Source of the DNA: Shinisaurus crocodilurus
Taxonomy: Eukaryota > Chordata > Lepidosauria > Squamata > Shinisauridae
DNA length: 64,000 nt
Assembly: GCA_021292165.1 (NCBI GenBank)
Contig: CM037877.1
Location: forward strand, 109,181,858 to 109,245,857
Direction of reading: 5' to 3'
The notes beneath the pieces were generated by a model, which did not search any database, was not told the DNA's origin, and worked only from the letters and a program-made list of their open reading frames with translations. Within the stretch, counting starts at the first letter, position 1; the number at the start of each line of letters is the position of its first letter. Positions 34,613 through 45,225 of this stretch are shown piece by piece. Position numbers and translations under genes: made by a program.

Positions 34613-35030
34613 CAGGCGATCACTGGTGACTGAGTAAGATTGTCTTCCAGGATAAAAGGAGGAAATTCTAAAGAAGATTGTGTAGACTCTAGCGACTGTG
34701 GAGGCCAATTCTAGATCCACACAGCTTCCCACAGTGAGGACACAGGTTACCAGATGGAAGATGGTCCTGTAAAGGATTCGTTTGATGTGCTTTTCGCTTA
34801 GCACGTTTCTCCCTTTCACCTTGCACTCGGGCTTCTTCAAAGTCCACGGAACCTTTGTGAAAGGCCATCCTCCATTTAGATCGTTCATGGGCCAGAGCTT
34901 CCCAGTTTTCGATGTTTATATTGCATTTTTTTGCATGCACACAACCCCCTGTGGTAAAACCCCCTGTGGTGGGTCTCAAGAATCCTGGTTGGCCACTGAC
35001 TTTCAGAAAAGACACAGACCTTCCACCAAG
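34565..35030 (-). pseudogene. Non-LTR retrotransposon ORF2 C-terminus with zinc finger, clade unassigned
   Basis: A minus-strand open stretch (35015-34689) ends with ENWEALAHERSKWRMAFHKG, an Arg/Lys-rich linker and CPHCGKLCGSRIGLHSR. This resembles the C-terminal Cys2-His finger of several non-LTR clades. The element tail runs into a CAT/CGT microsatellite at 34565-34612. I could not assign the clade. Confidence 0.55.
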
Positions 35031-35126
35031 TCAGGCCCCGGGTCCATCTGGCCCAGAATCAGGGTGGATTTGATTTAAATCAATTTGATTTAATTCATGA
35101 TTTAAATCACTGCTTAGAAAGACTCG

Positions 35127-35302
35127 ACAGGCCTGTGGCTTATGCTGGCTCAGCTTGTCTGAGTGTGGAAAGCTAAGCAGGGTCAGGTTTGGTGATTACT
35201 TGGATGGGAGACCCCTCCTCTAGTTTCCTGCATTGAGCAGGGGGTTGGACTCGATGGCCTTATAGGCCCCTTCCAACTCTATGATCTATGAAATCTATGA
35301 AA
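35127..35302 (+). mobile_element. 5S rRNA-derived SINE with CR1 tail, copy 4
   Basis: Complete copy with the head CAGGCCTGTGGCTTATGCTG, the 5S promoter boxes and a CR1 terminus ending in repeated 'atctatgaa' units. It is the closest of the four to what looks like the consensus. Confidence 0.87.
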
Positions 35303-35309
35303 TGTTCAA

Positions 35310-35780
35310 GCTCCTCATGAGAGGCATAATTGCCCATGGCATGCACATTTCTCCCACTCTTGACTTTGGTCCAGTTCCTATGTAAGGAAAAGCCACCATG
35401 AGTAAATTTCCCCACAGGGCTTCTTGTTGTAGTTGTGGGTGCCATTTTGAATATTCATGCCTCGGTGGTGGTGCCCCATAGCTTGTCATTACGTGCAAAC
35501 CTGGGAAGGGTGGGTTGTTGGAGTGGTTAACAAGCCATCGGCAACCCTAAAATAGCCCATGGGTTCTGGGTGGCTTATCAACCACCCCAACAACTAACCC
35601 TCACCGGGTTCACCGGTAACGACAAGCTACGGTGCCCCGTAGGGAAATTCACCCATGGTGGCAGGTCTCTCTCTTCACATCTTTTTACAGAGGTTTTGCA
35701 GAGCTTAAAAAACCCCCATGCAAAGCCTGTTGCCTGCGGGACAAAAGAAATGCCATGGGAAACAAAGCCTCTATCATGCC
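35310..35780. mobile_element. Long imperfect palindrome (fold-back element)
   Basis: The left arm has 'gcccatggcat' (35331), 'gccaccatgagtaaatttcc' and 'ccacagggc'. The right arm has 'gccccgtaggg', 'aaattcacccatggtggc' and 'atgccatggg' (35750) in inverted order. The centre holds 'gcttgtcattacgtgcaaac' and inverted 'ggtaacgacaagc'. The whole is about 470 bp. Confidence 0.65.
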
Positions 35781-36240
35781 ACCTTCAAGTCTCTGAATAA
35801 CCATTGTCTGTCTCTTGTCTTAATCTATTCCTTTTGTTTTGTAAATTGGCTGAGATGTTGGGAGAAAGGATCCAGAAGCTTCAGAATCTCCAAAAGCTAA
35901 TCTAGGGTAGAGGCACACAGTGTGCCTTTTTTTTCCTGAACACAATGAACTGATGTATCTTAGTATACATCATAACATCCCGGTCACTTTTGTCTTTACT
36001 CAGTACTGGTGGGGTGGGGGGTGGTTCACTGGGGGGGGGGAGGGATCACAGGGAAAGAGAAGGGTGTCTGTTCTCTATCAACACAATTGTAACCAGGCAT
36101 GTAAACCGCTGGTACTTGCTGATGAAAAGGAGAGGCTATTTGTATATGTGTGCATGAACCACCCGCAGAAGATCTGAACATACCCACATGCAAGTCTTAA
36201 AACAGAAACTGAAGCGGCTTTATTTTGTTTGGATTCCTAG

Positions 36241-36588
36241 GCTAATGGAGGAGGAAGAAGCTGTCAGTGGGAGAATGGAAGATGTCCTTGGGCATCCGCA
36301 CTCCGAAGTCTCAACAGATGTGTACAGCTCCCAGTTTGAAAGCATTCTAGACAATGCGTCTTTATATTATAGTGCCGAGTCGCTGGAAACGTTATATTCT
36401 GAGCCGGATAGCTACTTCAGCTTCGAAATGCCACTTACTCCAATGATCCAGCAACGCATCAAGGAAGATGCTCAGTTTTTAGAAAGGACTGCCGATGGGA
36501 AGATCAGGAAGAGCCCCTGTGATGGAGTCTCCAATGGCCTAGGAGATGTGAAGGAGTCAGACATCACAGACACTGGTCATTTGGAAAG
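36241..36588 (+). CDS. PSD3: PSD3 pre-Sec7 conserved exon (116 residues)
   Basis: This 348-nt exon follows a T-rich stretch ending in CCTAG and is closed by the donor GTAACT. Both ends are in phase 2 and the length is a multiple of three, so skipping it would keep the reading frame. It starts Arg-Leu-Met followed by an acidic run. It then contains STDVYSSQFESILDN, the block ESLETLYSEPDSYFSFEMP and PMIQQRIKE. These are among the best conserved pieces of the PSD/EFA6 N-terminal half, and the FEMP...PMIQQR segment recurs in paralogues. The last 30 residues (GKIRKSPCDG onward) are more divergent. No Sec7 (catalytic Glu loop) or PH exon follows within the window, so the next intron exceeds 27 kb or contains a promoter for short isoforms that I cannot recognise. 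Confidence 0.94.
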
Positions 36589-36620
36589 GTAACTTTTTAG
36601 ATGACTTTGATCTAATATTT

Positions 36621-36641
36621 GCTGCTGCTGCTGCTGCTGCT
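36621..36641. repeat. GCT trinucleotide repeat
   Basis: Seven GCT units 33 bp after the PSD3 exon donor, inside the intron. Confidence 0.9.
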
Positions 36642-36792
36642 GAGTTTTATAATCCTAGTCTGTTCGCTGGGTGGCAAATCATACACAGAAAAGATGCTTA
36701 TTTTATTACAATCTAGCGAAATGTGTAGAGACTTTCCCCACATCTAATTTGCTAGCTTCTTAAATATAGCTTCTTTAAAAAAAAAAAAAAAG

Positions 36793-37262
36793 GGCAAGTA
36801 AGGGGAGACATGATAGAGGTATACAAAATTATGCATGGTGTGGAGAAAGTGGACAGGGAGACATTTTTCTCCCTCTCTCATAAACTAGAACTCATGGTCA
36901 TCCCATGAAGCTGATTGGTGGGAGATTCAGGACAGATAAAAGGACACAGTGCATACCGGTAGTTAAATGATGGAATTCATTTCCACAAGATGTAGTGATG
37001 GCCACCAATTTGGACTGCTTTAAAAGGGGATTGGACAAATCAATTGAAGAGAAGGCTATCTATGGCTACTAGTCCTGATTGGCTATATCCTACCTCCAGT
37101 ATCCGAGGCAGTATACTTGGGGAACATTGGCAGGAGGGTGTTGTTGCACTCATGTCCTGCTTGTGGGTTTTCTGTGGGCAGCTGGTTGGCCACTGTGTGA
37201 ACAGGATGCTGGACTAGATGGACCCTTGCCTGATCCAGCTTGACTCTTCTTATGTTCTTATA
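36793..37262 (+). mobile_element. CR1/L3-type LINE 3' fragment, plus strand
   Basis: It runs from GGGCAAGTAAGGGGAGACAT to the 3' end CTTATGTTCTTA. It includes the blocks 'ctccctctctcataa' and 'catgtcctgcttgtggg' that recur in reverse at 16.3 and 31.0 kb. The LTR at 37268 begins immediately after its end. Confidence 0.8.
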
Positions 37263-37267
37263 GTGCA

Positions 37268-38500
37268 TGGACCTCTGAGGGGCAGTATGCCGTGATGCAA
37301 TTAGGTAAAGTGGAAGACCGACAACCTGGTCTTCTGCGCGGGTTCAATGCTAAGGGGGTAGCAAGCCCTGGGGTGGGCCTTCTCCGAGGTCCCCAGCGCC
37401 TCACCCTTATCCCAGAACAAAGGGATAACTTATAGCCACAAAAGTATCTTTTAGAAAACAAGTTTATTTACAAAATTACCTTCACAAACTCAGACCCACG
37501 CCAGCAATACAGCTTATCAGTACGGTACAAAGTAGCAAGTAAAAGCCTCAAGGACAATGTGATTTCAGGGCTCTCAGCTAGTTAGTTTAGCTCGGGTCCC
37601 GGCAGAGGCCCGGTCAACCGCACGCTGCTAAGCTGGGTTCCCGGCGGAGGCCTGGTCTACCCAAGCAGCTAGCTGGGTTCCCGGCGGGGCCCGGTCTACC
37701 CAAGCGGCTAGCTGGGTTCCCGGCGGAGGCCCGGTCTACCCAAGCGGCTAGCTGGGTTCCCGGCGGGGCCCGGTCTACCCAAGCGGCTAGCTGGGTTCCC
37801 GGCGGAGGCCCGGTCTACCCAAGCGGCTAGCTGGGTTCCCGGCGGAGGTCCGGTCTACCCAAGCGGCTAGCTGGGTTCCCGGCGGAGGCCCGGTCTACCC
37901 AAGCGGCTAGCTGGGTTCCCGGCGGGGCCCGGTCTACCCAAGCGGCTTGTGAGTGATTTCAGCTTGGTTTCCCGGGGGTCCGGTCAACCCAAGCGGCCAG
38001 TGATTTCAGCTTGGTTTCCCGGGGGTCCGGTCAACCCAAGCGGCCAGTGATTTCAGCTTGGTTTCCCGGGGTTGCTGATCCTTCGTTCCCTTACCCCAGG
38101 CATGGGCAAGATTGCTGATCAGGTCCAGAGAAAAGTTCCCTTGTGCAGGGTGTTTTATACCTTGGTGTTTCAGGTAGCCCCTCCCTCCGTGATCAGGTGG
38201 GTTGTTATAGAAAAGGTATATTTTAAAGGTAAAAGTAATTAAATGGGAGTCAACAAACCCCTGACCATAAAATGTTCCTAAAAATAAGAAGAAAGGATGC
38301 TGCAGCAAGCAGGGACAGCCCCAGCATGCCCAGGCCAGCACAGACGCTGGGCCTGTTTGCAACTGTTTGTCACCTATCACTCTCTGGGAGGTCATTTAGG
38401 CCACCCCTGGGACTTTGCAGCCCTGGACTTTGGCCCTGAGATCCATCCCTCACTGCACCACTGGCCGTATGTATGTATTCTCTGTGCACAGAGACACACA
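37268..38500 (-). mobile_element. Probable solo LTR with minisatellite in R, minus strand
   Basis: Read on the minus strand, a TATA box (GTATAAAAC, 38151-38159) is followed by about 680 bp, then AATAAA (37463-37468), then an end at CCA (37268). The tandem array at 37590-38070 lies between TATA-proximal and polyA signals, so it would be in R. A candidate 5-bp target duplication is GTGCA (37263-37267) versus GTGCC (38501-38505), one mismatch. The right boundary is therefore tentative. It inserted at the 3' tip of a CR1/L3 fragment. Confidence 0.5.
37590..38070. repeat. Minisatellite, about 40-bp unit then about 46-bp variant
   Basis: The repeated core is AGCTGGGTTCCCGGCGG followed by a 'cccggtctacccaagcggct' block. 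There are about nine units of 39 or 40 bp; the 39-bp form lacks one base in the GGAGG/GGGG run. From about 37945 the unit changes to a longer variant built on GTGATTTCAGCTTGG, with about three copies. Units with 39 and 40 bp alternate, suggesting higher-order duplication. Confidence 0.9.
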
Positions 38501-38720
38501 GTGCCCCTGTGGATAATCCTTATTGGAGGCTAGCTTGTCCTGTGACTGAGGCAGGTTTGGCCCCCACTCATCCCAGTGGGTGAAGTTTTTGCCCCTCACC
38601 CAATGGTCATGCCAGTTTCTATCCATTTATCCTATAGAACTTAATGGGAACCACTGAAAATCGGCCCTGTTTTTATCTCTATAATTTGTTCCTGGATTCT
38701 GTTTCTTAGCCATGCTAGAG

Positions 38721-39051
38721 CAGGGTTAGGTAACCTTTTTGGGCCATGGGAACATTTGGCAATTTGAAAAACTCCTGGGCACCACCTCAAAATGGCTGCC
38801 ATGGGAAGTGTGGCAAAAGACAAGTAACCTGCCCAAAAGACGGTTCAAAGCAGAGGTGGGGTCTGAGCCCTAACACATTAAAAACACCTTTCAGCACCAA
38901 CAGAAACCTTTTTCACAGCATTCACAGCTGTTGGTAAGAATGTGTGTTAATCTGAAAAAAATAAGTCGGTGGGGTTGGGCACCCTAGTGGGTGCCAAGAA
39001 AAGTGTCTGGGGGTGCGTTGGTGCCCATGGGCACCATATTGCCTACCTCTG
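38721..39051. mobile_element. hAT-type non-autonomous element, 331 bp
   Basis: Ends CAGGGTTAGGTAACC and GCCTACCTCTG are imperfectly inverted. The flanks TGCTAGAG and TGTTAGAG (38713-38720, 39052-39059) are an 8-bp duplication with one mismatch. Confidence 0.75.
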
Positions 39052-39091
39052 TGTTAGAGTATGACAAAACCCAGGAAACTGATCTTATATA

Positions 39092-39350
39092 CAGTAATAC
39101 CTTGGATTGAGAGCATAATTAGTTCCGGAACCGTGCTTGTAATCCAAAACACTCTTATATCAAAGCGAGTCTCTGGCGGGCGTTAGCGGGGCTGATTTCG
39201 GCCCGCTACGCCTGCTCGAGGCGAGTGGTTACATTCCTACACTTGTCTTGCAAGACGTCGCTTGTTTATCAAGTTAAAATTTATTTTAAAAAGTTGCTTG
39301 TCTTGCAAAATGCTCTCAGACCAAGTTACTTGCAATCCAAGGTTTTACTG
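39092..39350. mobile_element. Tc1/mariner pogo-like MITE, reverse orientation
   Basis: TA-flanked. It starts with the right terminus (CAGTAATACCTTGGATTGAG) and ends with the left terminus (TTGCAATCCAAGGTTTTACTG). It contains the GC-rich block in reverse. Confidence 0.82.
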
Positions 39351-39772
39351 TATCTAGATTGGTATGTTTTATGTAGAATCAGCTGCTTGGAGATTTGGTA
39401 TTCTGTTTTATACCAGATGTACTAGTGTGAAACACATTTTACCTGGTATACAAAGTAGATAGTATAAGCCTTGTTCCCAATTTCTGTGAATCCCTTTTAA
39501 ATATGGAAAGGTATAAAAACAATGAGTGGATTGTCCTCTCCCTGATATGCCAGTTTTTCAGGGAGATGGAGATTTTGGTGTTGTGGAATGTTCAGACCTA
39601 TGATCCCCTGTCTGCAGTGTGAAATGCTATAGTCCCAGGAACCATGTGATCTATCTAAGGGCCAAATTACATGTTATGCTAAACATGTCATTGCAAGTAC
39701 CATGGATCTTTTAAAATTTATTTTAAAATCCTATAAATAGCAGGCCAGGGAGAAGGGGACACACAACAAATA

Positions 39773-40001
39773 CAGTAAAACCTTGGATTGCAAGTAACTT
39801 GGTCTGAGAGCGTTTTGCAAGACAAGCACATTTTTAAAATACATTTTGACTTGATAAACAAGTGACGGCTTGCAATACAAGGTAGGGATGTAACCGCTCG
39901 CCTCGAGCGGGCGTAGCGGGCCGAAATTGGCCCCGCTCACGCCCGCCAGAGACTCGCTTTGATATAAGAGTGTTTTGGATTACAAGCACGGATTACAAGC
40001 A
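39773..40001. mobile_element. Tc1/mariner pogo-like MITE, truncated right end
   Basis: Forward orientation, starting CAGTAAAACCTTGGATTGCA after TA. It contains the GC-rich block and then breaks off at a repeated 'ggattacaagcac'. Confidence 0.75.
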
Positions 40002-40310
40002 CCCCTCCTCGTTTTTTCTTACCTACAGTTAAATTTTAGATGGTGAGCTTCTCTCAGCAGAGACCTGTCTTTTTTGTCGTTGTTGCTTATGTTGCCTTGT
40101 AAAATTCCATGTACAGTCGTGGTGTTTTATAAAGAAACAGTTCTTCAATAGCTGTTGTGTCCTCTATAGCTGTTGTGTCAGTTCTGGGCCTCTCCCAAGG
40201 TATTATTTATTATTCATACAATAGATGAAGCGAGGCACACACTCAGGTTTTGCTGTTTGCATTGGCTTCAACTTGGGTCACTTCGACAGGCAATTATCTT
40301 ATTCACTCTA

Positions 40311-40640
40311 TGGCCCAGTTCGCATGATCACAGTGTGGTTAACAAGCCATGATGACTTGTTAACCACCCTACGCATGCTGGTCACATGCCGACTGATTTG
40401 CACGATTACCCTCACTGGGTGCAGCTTCTCGTGTCATCCGAACCTGACTAGGGTAGCACGTTGGGGTGGTGAACAAACTACCCAGAATCCACGGCCTGTT
40501 GTAGCGTTCTGCGGTGGTTTGTTAACCACCCAAACAAGCCACCCTCGCCAGGCCCAGATGACACAAGAAGTTACGGCAGGTGCCACACTCCACCGAAACT
40601 AATAAGCCACACTACGCTGCAGTGATCCTGCGAACCAGGT
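40311..40640. mobile_element. Long fold-back element, CCTGGTT-type ends
   Basis: Ends 'cccagttcgcatgatcac' and 'gtgatcctgcgaaccagg' are inverted. 'ggttaacaagcc' and 'cttgttaaccaccc' recur inside in both orientations. Confidence 0.65.
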
Positions 40641-41640
40641 CTTTGAATAAGCCTTCATCTCATTTAAGGAAATCCCAATATTTGAACCACAGGAGCTAGT
40701 TGTTAGTAAGTGTTGTAAAGGCTTTAATAAGATGCTTAATGCAGCATTTTCTATATTTTATACTTGCTGTTAGAGGACCTTACCAACAAACACTTTTGAA
40801 TTTCATTTGTTGAGGAAAATAGTTAACGATAGGTGTGTGCTATCACTGCACTACGATGTACAGCTACCAAGAAATGGGGCACTTGGAGGGTTATCTTCTA
40901 AATCAGCCTTCCCCAATGCATCTGGAGGGCACCAGGTTGTGGAAAGCTGTTCTAAATAAAGTATGAGCAAAAAGCAAAGCTTTTATGCACATTGAGTGCT
41001 GGCAATTCAGTTTCGCAGTACTACATGTCATGACAGAAAGAAAACTAGGGCTGAACTAATCTTCCCTGGGGAAGTTGGCAAACCAGATTTAGTTGGAAAT
41101 TGGAACATAAGCTAAATATACCTCCCATTTCCCCACGAATGTGCTTTTAAGCTTGACTGTGTCCTCAGCTGCTCATTTGCTCATTTGTTTGTGTTCAGTT
41201 TTTGTTTTGTTTTTTTAAATATAAACCAATCCACTGTTAAAACCTTTTCCACACTGGAGGGCTGTTCCACACTGTTCCCTAGGTGTTCACAATTTCTGGC
41301 ACCTGTATGCATCTTTACTATATCGTGTGCATTCTTTTTTTTCTTTTTTTAAAAATATTTTTATTAGTTTTATAAATGTGAAATACTGTACACCAAAACA
41401 AAGAAACTATGTATATTGTGTGCATTGTAAATACTGTATATCCTAACTGAAGGCATGCCAGTACCACAAGCAGGGTATGTGTGGAAGCAGAGAATATAAG
41501 GCTTGGGAACATATTAATTCTTTGCTCAGCCTGTGATATATCCCTGTCAGGGCGAACTAGGCCATGCAGTATTGGGGGTTCTAGGTGTGCTTTACATCCC
41601 CCCCCCCAACAGGAGTGAATGGCAGTACATTGGTTTATGT

Positions 41641-41994
41641 CAGGGGAGTTGAACCTCAGGACTGTGGGCCAAATCTGGCCCGCCTGGTACCAAATCCAGG
41701 CCTCCGGAGTTCCCACGTGGCCATGCCCCCTTCCCCCAGCCCCACCCCTTCCCCTCAACTGCTAGTTATTTGGTGGTTTCCTGGCTTTCCTGAGCCCCAC
41801 CCCCCATTCTGAAAGGCTGAAATGCCTCTCCTAAGTCTTAGTTACTGGCAGTAAAAGCTTTAAGCTAAAATATGCTGGCATTGTGGCTATCATGGCCCCG
41901 CCCCATTTGCCTTTGGCCCCGCCTGCCAGCAGAATGTGGCACCCAAGAGCTTCTCTGAAATTGAATTTGGGCTGAGAGAGGTTCAGCATCCCTG
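41641..41994. mobile_element. hAT-like non-autonomous element
   Basis: Ends CAGGGGAGTTGAACCTCAGG and GGTTCAGCATCCCTG are inverted. The interior ('tttggtggtttcctggcttt', 'taaagctttaagctaaaata') recurs inverted at 62363-62700 and in part at 13195-13432. No target duplication is clear. Confidence 0.6.
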
Positions 41995-43261
41995 CTGTGT
42001 GTGCTGCAATTGCTGCAGGTGAGCAATTCTAAAACTTTGATGCGATGTTACAGATCTCCTGAAAACACAGTAGAAATCAAGGGAAGTGTAGAAGGCCTTC
42101 CCTGAATCAAAGGGTAGAGACTGAATTGAAAGTGGTCCTGAACTGCAGTGACTGACAGATGTCTTGGTGACATGTAGCATGTGTGCAAATGTAGTAGTGC
42201 TTGCCCATTTCCTTCTCCATCTGCATTCAGTACAGCTGCATTAGAGTTCTAACTTCAGAAACTTTTCAGGTGACCTCCCATGTGGTGGTTGTCCCATGTT
42301 ATAAAGAACAACAACAACATCCTAGTGCACAAAGAATAAGCAAAAAAGAATAGTGAGTCCTTTGCAGGGCCAGCCCTGCCATTTCATGGGCTCATGCACC
42401 TGCATCAGGCGGTGGAGCAAATTGTGCTGCTCCCGCCCCCTGCCCCAGCCAGGAGGGCCCACCGCCTCTAGCAAGAACCCCAGAGAGCCCCACCAGCTGC
42501 TCTCCCAGTGTAGCGTTTGCCAAAGCAGGAGAGCAGCTGGCGGGGCTGTCCGGAGAAGCCACCAGCCGTCTGTTGCTCTCAGTGAGAGCTGCGCAGCCAG
42601 AAAAAGCGGCCGCATGGGTCATGCAAGACCTTGGCTGGGTCTCACAAAATCCTGTGAGAGGTTGGCTGGGTCTCAAGAGATCCCATGGGAGCCCGGCAGG
42701 ATCTCGGCCGGGTGTCGTGAGACCCAGGAGGCCACTTCTCCTTCGAGTGTCGGAGGCCAGCAAGATCTGGGGTCCCCTGTGAGCTGTGAAGAGCTCAATG
42801 TGGTATTCAGAATAGTGTGCGTTGTGGCTTCTTGCAGGCGGTGGTGGGAAGTCAGCCCAGGCTCCAAGTGAGGAGGCCAAGTGGCTTCTTACCAGACCCA
42901 TTTTTGTACTCTTAGTGCCAGGGGAGGGGGCTATAAAAGGTTGGGGGTCTGCTGGCTTAAATGGGAGACATAGGGAGGCACAGCTGAGAAGGGGCTGTTT
43001 TTTCCTCCTCTGAATATATCCCAGATTGCAGCTCTCAATACTGGGTAGTAGCCATTGAGAACTGAGCCTTTTTGGTCTGCCCCACCCACAGTTCTGTTTT
43101 TGGTCATTCTAGAATGTGACAGACTTGTGTTCTTATGACTGACTAGATGTGATAGCTCTTTGCCCAGTTAGTAAAGCAGTTTGCAGTCTGGTTCCTGTAG
43201 CAGAAGGAGAACATTGTCAGTCTGGCTCAGATGAAAACCTCTCACAGGATGGCTGAAGAAT

Positions 43262-43835
43262 GAGAAGAGGTATTTATTTAACACCGTATAAAATTAAGAA
43301 GATTAATAATTTAGAACAAGATAAATGTTGGAGATTTGGCTTCCATGTCACTGATTATATGTGTACATTTTGGCGCTTCATAAAAATTAGACCTACGGGA
43401 ATTTGGTTTTATTTTATATTGATCCAATAATGGGATTTAGGCTTCAGAAAGACCGTCTTTGGAGTCTTCTTAATTATTTAAAGGATTGTGTGGAAAAGGA
43501 GGATTTGGAGTTGGTTATTAATCTCTTAAAGGCAGCAAAAATCTCAACCTCTTCATTTTGGAAGAAGAAAATCCTGTCCCCTTTGTCTTGATTGGTTTTT
43601 CAGGGTCTGGGATGTTGCAGTAATGATGAAATTGACATATTATATTAAGGCATGACAAGATCAAATGTTTGAAAATAGGTTTAGTGAGAGATGGACACTG
43701 AGAGATGGAGTGTCCTTGTTGCATTATGAAATGATAAGTTTGGAGAAAATGTCTGTCCTTATTCTTCGTTCTTGCTAATTTGAATCATTGTTAAAAGAAA
43801 ATATGTATTTGATATTTACATAATAAAAAAAGAAG
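43262..43835 (+). pseudogene. L1 ORF2 C-terminal fragment plus 3' end
   Basis: The reading frame gives TPYKIKKINNLEQDKCWRFG, which is the start of the cysteine block with its second Cys lost. It continues with QKDRLWSLLNYLKDCVEKED and SFWKKKILSP at 43440-43586, then DWFFRVWDVAVM in another frame. The order and spacing are those of an L1 ORF2 tail. There is no clear target duplication. Confidence 0.75.
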
Positions 43836-44893
43836 ACTTACAGTAGAAGAGGTCCAAGGAGAGAGGAAAGCTAAGAAACAGGGAGACCCAAGGGTGAAAG
43901 TTGAAAGAAAAATGCAGAGCAGACCGTGAGCAGAGAAAGAGGAACTTGAAGGGGAAGAAGGATCAGTAAAGGATGAGGACAAGGAAGAGGAGACAAGGAA
44001 CTGATGCAATAGGTTAGTCAGGGAGGAGGTTCTGAGGAAATGTAAGAGTGCTTTTAAAAAATATATATTTAAGAACAGTATATTTAAGGTTCATCAAACA
44101 AAAGGAAAAAAAGGGAGCAGGTCAGTGTGGTGGGGACGTGGGAAGAAAAAGAATGGCAGTACTTAAGATCAAGAGGGGCTATATTCTGTGGGGGGTGGGA
44201 ATGAGAAGTGCTAGGGAGGCTGGTCAGGGGACAAAATGGTCAAAGGAAGTGGGGCAAAGTAGGCTGCGGCCTTAAAAGCAGAAACCTGAGGAAACGCTGT
44301 TTGCCTGTTTGGTGGAAGCATGGAGTTGAAAAGCGGCGGAAGAACCATGGAGGGAGTGGAGCTGGGGCAAAATGGCACACAGGGCCTAGGAGCAGGAGGC
44401 GTTGTGCTTTATTGGGAAGAAGGAAGTGAGCAAGTAGGGAAAGGAGCCAGGGGTGGGGCCTGATTTCCTCAGACTAGTTGCCCCTTGTGACTTCTAATAC
44501 CACTGAACTGTTGTGACCGGGTGACCTTAAGAGGCAAGGAGACCCGAGAAGCAGTGAGTGGTGCAAAGTCAGACTGGCTTGAAAGAACCTTTCACCAGTT
44601 CTTTGGCTGTCGGCTTCTAGTATTTGTATACACTTGCATGCAAAATACCCAGCAGTATGATAAGGCTGTTGGGTTTTGCATAGGCAGAACGAGATTACCA
44701 CCTGACATCGGGATTATCACCTGACCTGGTGGGTGTTACTTGAGTTCAAGTATACAAGGCCTTTGGTCACGAGACCTAGTCTCGAGGTGATGTGACTCAG
44801 CAGCCTTGAACAGGTTTGAAGCAGTAAACATGTTGATGAATGGGTTATACACTGGAGTGAGTAATATCCTATGTATAGGTGCAGGGTCTGGGG

Positions 44894-44900
44894 TATATAA
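44894..44900 (+). promoter_or_regulatory. TATA box of copia LTR promoter
   Basis: TATATAA lies 228 bp into the LTR, about 195 bp upstream of the AATAAA signal at 45095. This is a normal layout for an LTR Pol II promoter. The same motif recurs in the 3' LTR. Confidence 0.7.
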
Positions 44901-45094
44901 GCTAGCACACTTGCTGATAGCTTGCTTCCGTCATTCCTCTTCATCTCTCTCTCTGCTGCTTGTTCGTCTCGACATGTATTGTCTTGGACTTCACTTCATC
45001 TAGCCTTACCACTGGGGTATAGGTTTTGAGTCTGCTATGATGTAGTGAGTAGAAATGCATTGATTGCCTTAATCCCATGTAATTGGGTCTTACA

Positions 45095-45100
45095 AATAAA
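45095..45100 (+). terminator. Polyadenylation signal of copia LTR
   Basis: AATAAA is followed by a T-rich stretch, as expected near the R/U5 boundary of an LTR. The copy in the 3' LTR would end the genomic transcript. Confidence 0.65.
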
Positions 45101-45211
45101 CTCTTTAATCTTTATTAACTGCTGTTATCTCCTCCTTCCGCTTGCGTGACTGGGACTGAGGGTCATTGGCTAGGGGAGCTTTTGAACCCGGGTCAGTCCA
45201 ACTCTCACATC

Positions 45212-45225
45212 GGTTATGGGCCCAG
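45212..45225 (+). promoter_or_regulatory. Primer-binding site matching half-tRNA initiator Met
   Basis: Two bases after the LTR ends, GGTTATGGGCCCAG is a 14-base perfect complement to the anticodon stem-loop region of metazoan initiator tRNA-Met (CTGGGCCCATAACC). Priming by an internal tRNA-iMet fragment, not its 3' end, is established for Drosophila copia. The match is therefore both family-diagnostic and independent of the protein evidence. The tRNA sequence is recalled, not computed. Confidence 0.88.

Larger units (their letters stand above)
28076..36240 (+). other. PSD3: PSD3 intron of 8.2 kb
   Basis: The exons on either side join in frame across this interval (AG plus G gives Arg). It holds an RTE-like tail, an L2 tail with a GAT microsatellite, a CR1 fragment, the SINE/hAT nest at 31.4-32.9 kb, an unassigned LINE tail with a CAT microsatellite, a 5S-SINE and a long palindrome. 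The intervals 28860-30120 and 33100-34560 show nothing I can name. Confidence 0.85.
44667..45209 (+). repeat. 5' LTR of the copia element
   Basis: This 543-bp direct repeat is almost identical to 52306-52848; by eye I see one difference (GAGTTC here, GAATTC in the other copy). It starts with TG and ends with CA. A TATA box (TATATAA, 44894-44900) and a polyadenylation signal (AATAAA, 45095-45100) divide it plausibly into U3, R and U5. Confidence 0.95.

Noticed and set aside
37590..38070. Regular direct repeats resembling a CRISPR array
   Set aside because: Units are contiguous without unique spacers, and the context is a vertebrate LTR. It is a minisatellite.
41318..41758. 146-codon minus-strand frame
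   Set aside because: It spans a T-rich L1-like 3' end and part of a hAT-like element. No coding signal.
42353..42901. Overlapping open stretches of about 170 codons on both strands in GC-rich DNA
   Set aside because: Long frames on both strands at once reflect GC richness and hairpins. No recognisable domain, splice context or codon pattern.
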